Below are positions 1-6,680 of a stretch of DNA of 6,680 nucleotides, piece after piece. The position numbers and the translations under genes were made by a program. The stretch covers positions 1 through 6,680 of the forward strand of contig JANYCP010000106.1 of assembly GCA_025360265.1 (NCBI GenBank), in the 5' to 3' direction. How positions within the stretch are numbered: the first letter of the stretch is position 1; each line of letters opens with the position of its first letter. This DNA is from Gemmatimonadota bacterium (GTDB taxonomy: Bacteria > Gemmatimonadota > Gemmatimonadetes > Gemmatimonadales > GWC2-71-9). The notes below the pieces were generated by a model, which saw only the letters and a list, made by a program, of their open reading frames with translations, did no database searches and had not been told where the DNA came from.

Positions 1-818
1 AGCTCAGATGTTCGGGCATACTCAATCATGGCGTACTGCTCACCTGTTTCGGCCGCCCGTTCCCACCGCCCCGACACAGCATACTTCTCGGCGTCTGGGC
101 CCGCGCCGGAGCGGCTCTCGGGCGAATGCACGTGTGCCCTCGAGGCCTGAACCTCCAGACCATCCAACGGACGCACCGTCAATCGACCGCTCCATGAATC
201 GCCGAATCGCCAGCCGCCCTCAAAGCGGATCAGCGGCATGTCGGACGGCGTGGTGGGTTCATCACCATCGAACAACGCACCCTCCAGCGTCACGCGCCCG
301 CGATCATATCGCAGGATACCGATACCACGTTCAGCGATCTGCGACAAGTGATGATTGACCGGATACCGCTCGAACGGACGCGACATCGGATCGTCGCTAC
401 CAAATGGCACGAAGCCCTTGCCGAGCGTCACGCTCAGATGGGCCTTCGGGTCCAGGCTCGCAAGCATATCGTTCGCGGTGAGCGCCAGTTCATGAATGGT
501 CGTGTGGGGATGACGGCGATCAACAAACCCCTCGCCCCACGCACCGGGAGTCAGTTCGCCGCCTTTCATCGTGACGCTTTCGAAGTCAAGCGTTCCGACA
601 AAGCCGAGCCGCGTCCCGAATCCGTGGCCCATCAGCATTAGCACCGGCTGCACAACACGTACTTCGGAGAGACTCCCGCCACCGGGAATCGGGTCGGACA
701 GGTTGCCCGTCACGATCGCCTGTCCCACGGGCGAGATCCCAAAACGAGATTGGGCGGTGAGCGTTCGCACGCCACCGCCCAGGACGACGGCGCTGAGTAT
801 TGCAACGGCCAGACGCAT
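1..818 (-). CDS. Exported, probably outer-membrane beta-barrel-type protein (3' end beyond window)
   Basis: This gene is open to the left edge; 272 codons are visible and no stop is reached. The ATG at 818 lies 2 nt after the sdhB stop, with a purine-rich GGGGTGAGG just before it, so translation is probably coupled to sdhB. Residues 1-23 look like a signal peptide: MR, then a hydrophobic stretch, ending LTAQ. The mature part has alternating hydrophobic and polar stretches with many glycines and aromatics, as in beta-barrel proteins. Visible landmarks are VDRRHPHTTIHELAL (99-113), VPFGSDDP followed by NHH (about 137-157), and LEGALFDGDEP (178-188). From memory these match, in order, an uncharacterised family of Acidobacteria and Gemmatimonadota-type proteins with an HPHD-FMEL motif, a PLGHH motif and an EGSAFNGREP motif. 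Function is unknown; the histidines could bind metal, but that is a guess. The reading frame is sure, the barrel fold likely, and a role linked to succinate dehydrogenase is suggested only by position. Confidence 0.85.
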   Translation of the reverse strand, partial: MRLAVAILSAVVLGGGVRTLTAQSRFGISPVGQAIVTGNLSDPIPGGGSLSEVRVVQPVLMLMGHGFGTRLGFVGTLDFESVTMKGGELTPGAWGEGFVDRRHPHTTIHELALTANDMLASLDPKAHLSVTLGKGFVPFGSDDPMSRPFERYPVNHHLSQIAERGIGILRYDRGRVTLEGALFDGDEPTTPSDMPLIRFEGGWRFGDSWSGRLTVRPLDGLEVQASRAHVHSPESRSGAGPDAEKYAVSGRWERAAETGEQYAMIEYARTSE

Positions 819-820
819 CC

Positions 821-1593
821 TCACCCCGCGCCCGATTCCACGTGTACCTGGCCACGATCGCGAACGGTTGCCCGGATCAGGTCGCGATTCAGTCGCGCGA
901 TGTTCTCAACGGAGATTTCCTTGGGGCACGCGTCTTCGCACTCGGCGAACAACGTGCAGCCACCGAACTCCTCGAGATCCATCTGGTGTACCATCGACAG
1001 CACTCGCTGGTCGCGCTCCGGCTGCCCCTGTGGCAACAATCCGAGGTGCGCAACCTTGGCTGAGGTGAAGAGCATCGCCGAGCTGTTGGGACAGGCTGCA
1101 ACGCAGGCGCCGCACCCGATGCACGCGGCGGCGTCCATCGCGAGGTCCGAGTCCGGCTTCGGAACCAGGATCGCGTTGGCATCCTGCGCCGAGCCGGTCG
1201 GTGCGCTGATGAAACCGCCCGACGCAATGATCCGGTCGAATGGCGACCGGTCGACGATCAGGTCACGCAGGACCGGAAAGGCCTTCGCGCGCCATGGCTC
1301 GATCGTGATCGTGTCACCATCCGAGAACGAGCGCATATGCAGCTGGCAGGTCGTCGTGGCCCGCTTCGGTCCGTGCGGTGTGCCGTTGATCATCAGCGAA
1401 CAGGTGCCGCAGATTCCCTCGCGACAATCGTGATCGAAGGCGATAGGCTCCTCGCCCTTCGTCTGAAGCTCCTCATTGACGACGTCCAGCATCTCGAGGA
1501 ACGACATGTGCTCGCTCACGTCATTGGCGACGTAGCTCTGCATGGCGCCGGCAGCGGCCGGACCCGGCTGACGCCAGATCTTCAGGTTGAGCT

Positions 1594-1597
<4 letters not shown>
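821..1597 (-). CDS. sdhB: Succinate dehydrogenase/fumarate reductase iron-sulfur subunit SdhB
   Basis: This 258-residue subunit carries electrons from the flavin of SdhA to the membrane anchor through three Fe-S clusters. The N-terminal ferredoxin-like domain holds the [2Fe-2S] ligands C58, C63, C66 and C84 (the CREGICGTC motif and a later TTTC). The C-terminal domain has CIGCGACVAACP, giving C159, C162, C165 and C169, followed by C214, C220 and C224. By comparison with the E. coli subunit, C159/C162/C165/C224 hold [4Fe-4S] and C169/C214/C220 hold [3Fe-4S]. All expected cysteines are present and the length is normal for the family. The start is GTG at 1597, which overlaps the sdhA stop in a GTGA quartet and has GGAG 6 nt upstream. 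The protein should sit on the cytoplasmic face of the membrane between SdhA and SdhC. Fumarate reductase cannot be ruled out from sequence alone, but the neighbouring mdh favours oxidative TCA-cycle use. Confidence 0.97.
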
Positions 1598-3500
<1,903 letters not shown>

Positions 3501-3504
<4 letters not shown>

Positions 3505-4157
3505 TTGAAGTACCCTAGCAGCGCGGCCGCGGGAATCGTGGCGAGCCCGCCGGCCACAGCGAGGGCGAGTCCCCACGCGAGCAGACGGCGCGAGCGATTG
3601 TACGACGGATGATTGAGGCCGAGGGTCTGGAATGCCGACCAGATACCGTGGCTGAAGTGCAATCCGAGGAAGAGCATTGCCACAAGGTAGAAGATCGCGA
3701 CCGGCACCGACTGGAAGCCGAGCTTCACGTTGTCGCCAACACGGCCGTCCTGCCACCCAGGAAGCAAGGTCCCGGTAGTGAAATGCAGGATATGGAAAAC
3801 GATGAATACGAACAGGAGCACGCCACCCCAGCGCATCGTGCGCGAGGCATAGGTCGCCACCCGATATTCATGGTGTGCGTACGTGATCGGGCGGGCGCGC
3901 CTTGCCAGCATGGTCAGCTGCCAGGCTGCGGCGATGTGAATCAGCACGCAGGCTAGCAGCCCGGCGCGCGCGACCCAGAGCGCAGGTCCGAGCGACCGCA
4001 GCAGGGCCGCATAGCTGTCGAGATGCTCGGGGTTCCTGAAGATCAGCACGTTGGAAATCATGTGCGAGATCAGGAAGAGGATCATGACGATGCCGGTCGC
4101 GGCCATCGCCACCTTCTTCCCGACCGTGGTTCCCCACAGCGCGAAGAGGCGATTCAT
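3501..4157 (-). CDS. sdhC: Succinate dehydrogenase cytochrome b558-type membrane anchor SdhC
   Basis: This 218-residue integral membrane protein anchors SdhA/SdhB and carries electrons to quinone. Five hydrophobic segments are visible at about 17-39, 61-82, 109-129, 151-172 and 190-215. Candidate haem-ligand histidines are H32 (ISHMISN), H74 (LIHIAAAWQ), H122 (VFHILHF) and H167 or H170 (LHFSHGIWSAFQTLG). Four such histidines on four helices is the pattern of dihaem cytochrome b558 anchors, where one protein replaces the separate SdhC and SdhD of E. coli. Consistent with that, no sdhD is present and the order is C-A-B as in Bacillus. Such enzymes usually work with menaquinone, which I infer here. 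The N-terminal TTVGKKVAMAATG is also typical of the family. The ATG at 4157 comes 7 nt after the mdh stop and has no clear Shine-Dalgarno sequence, so it may be translated by reinitiation after mdh. Confidence 0.95.
3513..3516 (-). promoter_or_regulatory. Ribosome binding site of sdhA
   Basis: AGGG on the minus strand lies 8 nt before the GTG at 3504, inside the last codons of sdhC. It decides the start of sdhA, since the reading frame is open for 84 more codons upstream. Confidence 0.7.
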
Positions 4158-4164
4158 GAGTGGC

Positions 4165-5088
4165 TCAGACGATCGCTTGGACCGAGCGCACCGCTTCCGC
4201 TGACTTGTGCAACGCCGCCATCTCTTCGGCGTTGAGCGGAATGTCGATGATTCTCTCGAGCCCCTTGCGACCGAGCAGGCATGGTACCCCGCAGTAGACG
4301 TCCTTCAGGCCGAACTCGCCCTGCAGCCACGCCGAGCACGGCAGCACGCGCTTCTTGTCGAGCACAATCGCTTCCGCCATCTGCACCGCAGCAGCGCTCG
4401 GCGCGTAGTACGCCGAACCGGTCTTGAGGTGTGCCACGATTTCCGCGCCGCCGTTGCGGGCACGATCGACGATCTTGTCGAGTACGTCCTTGGCGATGAA
4501 CTGCGTGATCGGAATGCCGGACACCGTGGTGGTCGAAATCAGCGGCACCATCGTGTCGCCGTGTCCGCCGAGCACCATGGCCTGAATGTCTTCGACCGAG
4601 ACGCCGGCAGCTTCGGAAAGGAAGGTGCGATAGCGAGCGGTATCGAGCACGCCGGCCATGCCGATCACCCGCTCGCGCGGGAAGCCGGTTGCCTGGCGCA
4701 TCACGTAGCACATCACATCGAGCGGATTGGACACGACGATCACGATGGCGTTCGGCGCGACCTGTTTGATCTGTTCGCCGACCGACTTGACGATGCCAGC
4801 GTTGGTCTTGACGAGGTCGTCGCGGCTCATCCCCGGCTTGCGGGCGATGCCAGCGGTGACAATGAATAGCTCGGACCCGGCGGCGAGCGTATAGTCGTTG
4901 GCGCCGACGATGCGGGTGTCGTACCCCTCGACCGGACCCGATTGCCATTGATCAAGCGCCTTCCCCTGCGGCACACCCTCGGCGACGTCCACCATGATCA
5001 CGGTGCGCGCCAGATTCTTTTCCGCGACGCGCTGCGCCGCCGTGGCGCCGACATTCCCAGCCCCGACTACTGTAATCTTGTCAAACAT
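4165..5088 (-). CDS. mdh: Malate dehydrogenase, LDH-like type, NAD-dependent
   Basis: This 307-residue enzyme interconverts malate and oxaloacetate with NAD. The N-terminal Rossmann fold has the glycine motif VGAGNVGATAA (8-18) and D34 at the end of the second strand, the residue that usually selects NAD over NADP. Substrate and catalytic residues are R83 and R89 in IARKPGMSRDD, N121 in SNPLD, D149 and R152 in LDTARYR, and H176 in GGHGD. The arginine at R83, where lactate dehydrogenases have glutamine, supports malate specificity. Length and motifs fit the bacterial LDH-like malate dehydrogenases found in Bacteroidota, Chloroflexi and relatives. The start is the ATG at 5088 giving MFDKITVVGAGNVG, the usual N-terminus; a longer in-frame GTG at 5157 would add 23 residues without family support. 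GGGA lies 5 nt before the ATG and falls inside an inverted repeat. It is the first gene of the tight cluster with sdhCAB. Confidence 0.97.
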   Translation of the reverse strand: MFDKITVVGAGNVGATAAQRVAEKNLARTVIMVDVAEGVPQGKALDQWQSGPVEGYDTRIVGANDYTLAAGSELFIVTAGIARKPGMSRDDLVKTNAGIVKSVGEQIKQVAPNAIVIVVSNPLDVMCYVMRQATGFPRERVIGMAGVLDTARYRTFLSEAAGVSVEDIQAMVLGGHGDTMVPLISTTTVSGIPITQFIAKDVLDKIVDRARNGGAEIVAHLKTGSAYYAPSAAAVQMAEAIVLDKKRVLPCSAWLQGEFGLKDVYCGVPCLLGRKGLERIIDIPLNAEEMAALHKSAEAVRSVQAIV

Positions 5089-5161
5089 GGCCGTCCCGGA
5101 GGTTGCTGTTTGTCCGGGCAAACTAATCGAGATGGGATGACGGCCCAAATGCAGCACAGGA
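5089..5161 (-). promoter_or_regulatory. mdh leader with overlapping inverted repeats at the ribosome binding site
   Basis: Read on the minus strand, this 73-nt gap holds a perfect 6-bp inverted repeat: CCCGGA (5118-5113) and TCCGGG (5100-5095) with a 12-nt loop. The second arm contains the GGG of the mdh Shine-Dalgarno sequence. A second repeat, GTTTG (5123-5119) and CAAAC (5112-5108), has the CCCGGA arm as its 6-nt loop. The two could be alternative hairpins or form a pseudoknot. Regulation through this structure is inference. An ATTAGTTTG stretch just upstream (about 5127-5119) is AT-rich relative to its surroundings and could belong to a promoter, but I cannot identify a clear -10/-35 pair. 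Confidence 0.35.
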
Positions 5162-5641
5162 CTATCGGCGGCGCCTGGATGAAGGTTTTTTCATGGGGCC
5201 GGACCGCTGTGCGGCGAACTTCAGCGTCGCCTCGACGGCACCGGCGGTGTCGCCCGCTTTCCGCTTGGCGGCGCGCGGCAGCCCGAACACCCGGTCAGGA
5301 TACTTCTCGCGGATCTTGTCCGGCAGCGACAGCTCCTCGCTGCCGAACACCAGCACGCTGTTGGGCTTGAATGGTGCATCGACCGGATCGCGATCGGAGT
5401 CGGCAGCGAAGTAGAGGCAGCGCTCGCGACTCATTGCATCGCGGAAGTCCCGCCACATCGGATGAACCCACCAATCGAGAGTGTCCCAATCGGCGGGGCC
5501 GGCAGCCAGAAAATCCGGATCGTCGGACGCGAAGGACGGACTCACCAGATGCAGCGAGGCGTCGACGGCCGCGCAGCGCTTCGCCACTTCGCCCATCATG
5601 GCCGGTGTCTTCGGTTCGAGCAGTGCGACGTGCAAGGGCAT
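5162..5641 (-). CDS. Divergent SPOUT-fold (TrmH/TrmL-like) RNA methyltransferase family protein
   Basis: This protein has 159 residues, close to the roughly 155 of TrmL, which 2'-O-methylates the wobble base of certain leucine tRNAs using S-adenosylmethionine. The layout matches TrmL. The N-terminal strand LHVALLEPKTP corresponds to the LNIVLYEPEIP region, and VLVFGSEELSLP (96-107) to the LMFGPETRGLP motif 2, keeping one glutamate. VFGLPR (118-123) sits where motif 3 begins. However, the NTGN of motif 1 reads MMGE, the RG of motif 2 reads LS, and the RSMNLSNA part of motif 3 reads KRKAGDTAGA. Cofactor binding or activity may therefore be changed or lost. The C-terminus ends in a basic tail with four arginines. 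I chose the ATG at 5641 because MPLHVALLEP matches the family N-terminus; the upstream GTG at 5689 falls within a hairpin. Fold assignment is fairly sure; substrate and activity are not. Confidence 0.8.
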   Translation of the reverse strand: MPLHVALLEPKTPAMMGEVAKRCAAVDASLHLVSPSFASDDPDFLAAGPADWDTLDWWVHPMWRDFRDAMSRERCLYFAADSDRDPVDAPFKPNSVLVFGSEELSLPDKIREKYPDRVFGLPRAAKRKAGDTAGAVEATLKFAAQRSGPMKKPSSRRRR

Positions 5642-5669
5642 GATGACCGTGTGGGTTGGTGAGAACGAA

Positions 5670-5701
5670 CCGCGCTCACCGGCATGCACCGGTGCGCGCG
5701 G
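5670..5701 (-). terminator. Strong GC-rich hairpin, possible transcription terminator after the M28 gene
   Basis: On the minus strand, CCGCGC (5701-5696) pairs with GCGCGG (5675-5670) and CACCGG (5694-5689) pairs with CCGGTG (5682-5677). This gives 12 base pairs interrupted by one G/A mismatch, with a 6-nt TGCATG loop. It begins about 58 nt after the M28 stop and ends 28 nt before the next gene's start. The sequence after it, TTCGTTCTC, is only partly T-rich, so it is an imperfect intrinsic terminator at best. It could instead be a palindromic operator or a leader structure for the SPOUT-like gene. Confidence 0.45.
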
Positions 5702-5743
5702 AAGATACTGCGTTTGACTACTGCTGGCAGCGGCCGAACGGAC

Positions 5744-5764
5744 TCCTATCTCCTATCTGCTATT
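5744..5764. repeat. Short tandem heptamer repeat at the end of the M28 gene
   Basis: Two exact copies of TCCTATC (plus strand, 5744-5750 and 5751-5757) are followed by a degenerate third copy, TGCTATT (5758-5764). The third copy overlaps the TAG stop of the M28 peptidase gene. On the minus strand the unit reads GATAGGA. It is probably a replication-slippage product in the short gap after the gene; no function is evident. Confidence 0.5.
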
Positions 5765-6680
5765 GCTGACATGCACCGTGTGGATCGGCCGGCTTCGTCT
5801 TGTCCACCGTCACCCGGTGATCAAGCCCCGCCACCTTCAGCGCCAGGTTGAACACCAGCTCGTCAACCTTCGCCATGTGCTCGTATTGGATGTACTGCGC
5901 TTCGTCAGTCACCTGGTGATAGTCAGCGTGCCCGCCCGTCGTGAAGAACGCAATGGGAATTCCGTAGCGGGCATACTCGGCGTGATCACTGCGGCAATAG
6001 ATGTTCTGCGGATGCCCGTCGGCGTCGAGCGCGTAGTCGAACGTGAAACCGAGACCGGCATCCTTGTTCACCTGCTCCACCAGGTCGCCAAGTTCGGTGG
6101 ACAAGCGGCGCGAGCCAATCACCTGCAGGTAGTTCGGCGTGCCGTGAATCGTGGCGCCTTCCTTCGTGACACCCGTTACATCAGCCGGCTGACCGCGGCC
6201 CACCATGTCCATGTTCAACTCGGCGATGATCGAGTCGCGCGGCACCGTCGGGTGATCGGTGAAATACTCCGAGCCCCATAGCCCCTTCTCTTCTCCCGCA
6301 TGCCAGATGAAGAGCAGCGAGCGCTTTGGCTTGATCGGCCCCAGCGCGAAGGCCTCGGCAATTTCAAGCACTGACACCGTACCACTGCCGTCGTCGTCGG
6401 CGCCGTTGGGAATGGAATCGAGGCGAGGGCCGCCGTGGAGCTTGTGCAATGAATCAATTGATGCGTTGACCGTTTTCCACTCGTCCATCGAAAGCAGCTT
6501 CGGCTCGCCGTCGGCACCCTGCTGCCTGGCGAACTTGTTGAACACTTTCAGCGAATCGTGATCGACGGCGGTGTCGCGCAACTCGATGTGATCGTTGTGC
6601 GCGCCAATCGCGACGTACTCGCCGCTGAGCTTCGGATCGCTTCCCGGCAGAATGCCGATCACGTTGCGGCCGGGGCGCGG
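5760..6680 (-). CDS. M28 family zinc metallopeptidase (5' end beyond window)
   Basis: The C-terminal 306 residues are visible and the frame is open through the right edge. The GTG at 6662 is an internal valine (NVIGILPGSDP), not a start. Family M28 enzymes are dinuclear-zinc aminopeptidases or carboxypeptidases, usually exported. Counting from the first complete codon at 6680, expected metal and catalytic positions are all visible: H28 in GAHNDHIE, the aspartates 95-97 in NGADDDGSG, E130 and E131 in GEEKG (first one catalytic, second a ligand), D158 in NMDMVGR, and H233 in RSDHAEY. The chain between the first histidine and the DDD motif is about 65 residues, with a charged insert rich in D, K and H, longer than in compact M28 enzymes. 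The catalytic domain runs to near the end, so no large C-terminal domain follows. The signal peptide and any protease-associated domain would lie outside the window. Its substrate cannot be told from sequence. Confidence 0.93.
   Translation of the reverse strand, partial: PRPGRNVIGILPGSDPKLSGEYVAIGAHNDHIELRDTAVDHDSLKVFNKFARQQGADGEPKLLSMDEWKTVNASIDSLHKLHGGPRLDSIPNGADDDGSGTVSVLEIAEAFALGPIKPKRSLLFIWHAGEEKGLWGSEYFTDHPTVPRDSIIAELNMDMVGRGQPADVTGVTKEGATIHGTPNYLQVIGSRRLSTELGDLVEQVNKDAGLGFTFDYALDADGHPQNIYCRSDHAEYARYGIPIAFFTTGGHADYHQVTDEAQYIQYEHMAKVDELVFNLALKVAGLDHRVTVDKTKPADPHGACQQ

Noticed and set aside
8..641. Plus-strand frames at the left end (116 and 97 codons)
   Set aside because: The minus strand carries a continuous 272-codon frame with signal peptide and conserved motifs, so these are shadows.
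750..1433. Plus-strand open frame of 227 codons opposite sdhB
   Set aside because: It is antisense to sdhB with all its cluster cysteines in place; the translation has no coherent domain and no ribosome binding context.
3505..3756. Upstream extension of sdhA by 84 codons
   Set aside because: It overlaps the 3' part of sdhC, is arginine-rich, and has no family similarity; the GTG at 3504 has a Shine-Dalgarno sequence and the expected N-terminus.
4154..4948. Second minus-strand frame of 264 codons within mdh
   Set aside because: It is extremely rich in arginine and histidine, overlaps the malate dehydrogenase frame almost entirely, and is a typical frame shadow.
5186..5191. Run of six A (minus strand) near the end of the SPOUT-like gene as a frameshift site
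   Set aside because: It encodes two in-frame lysine codons and does not form a canonical slippery heptamer in the reading frame. A slip would change only the last few residues.
5642..5689. Longer N-terminus of the SPOUT-like protein starting at a GTG at 5689
   Set aside because: The start lies within a strong hairpin, has no ribosome binding site, and adds 16 residues not seen in the family.

Overview
The window is a GC-rich bacterial chromosomal segment in which every gene I can support lies on the minus strand, so it reads from right to left. The gene set and protein character fit Gemmatimonadota, within the FCB superphylum. The signs are a single-anchor SdhCAB complex, an LDH-like malate dehydrogenase, an M28 peptidase with the family's NGADDDGSG and EEKG signatures, and a leader peptide ending in TAQ on the last gene. 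This placement is inferred from protein character, not from a marker gene.

Layout in transcription order. (1) 6680-5760: C-terminal 306 residues of an M28 zinc metallopeptidase, cut by the window edge. (2) 5759-5642: a 118-nt gap with a strong hairpin (5670-5701), a possible terminator, and a short tandem heptamer repeat. (3) 5641-5162: a small SPOUT/TrmL-like protein whose signature motifs have drifted. (4) 5161-5089: a 73-nt gap forming the leader of mdh, with two overlapping inverted repeats next to the ribosome binding site. (5) 5088-1: a very compact cluster mdh, sdhC, sdhA, sdhB and an envelope-type protein open at the left edge. Its junctions are +7 nt, a 4-nt overlap, a 4-nt overlap and +2 nt.

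The mdh-sdhCAB cluster puts two consecutive TCA-cycle steps in one unit. Succinate dehydrogenase oxidises succinate to fumarate and passes electrons through FAD, three Fe-S clusters and a probable dihaem membrane anchor to quinone, most likely menaquinone. Malate dehydrogenase interconverts malate and oxaloacetate. Fumarase, the step between them, is not here. The fifth gene has no complete open frame inside the window because its stop lies beyond the left edge. It has a signal peptide and a histidine-bearing RHPH motif and looks like an exported, probably outer-membrane, protein.

This is mostly a core-metabolism region. I see no mobile element, CRISPR array, tRNA, rRNA or defence system, and nothing I would call a new biological system. 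The points most worth a second look are the exported protein coupled to sdhB, the degenerate SPOUT protein, and the possible RNA structure over the mdh start.
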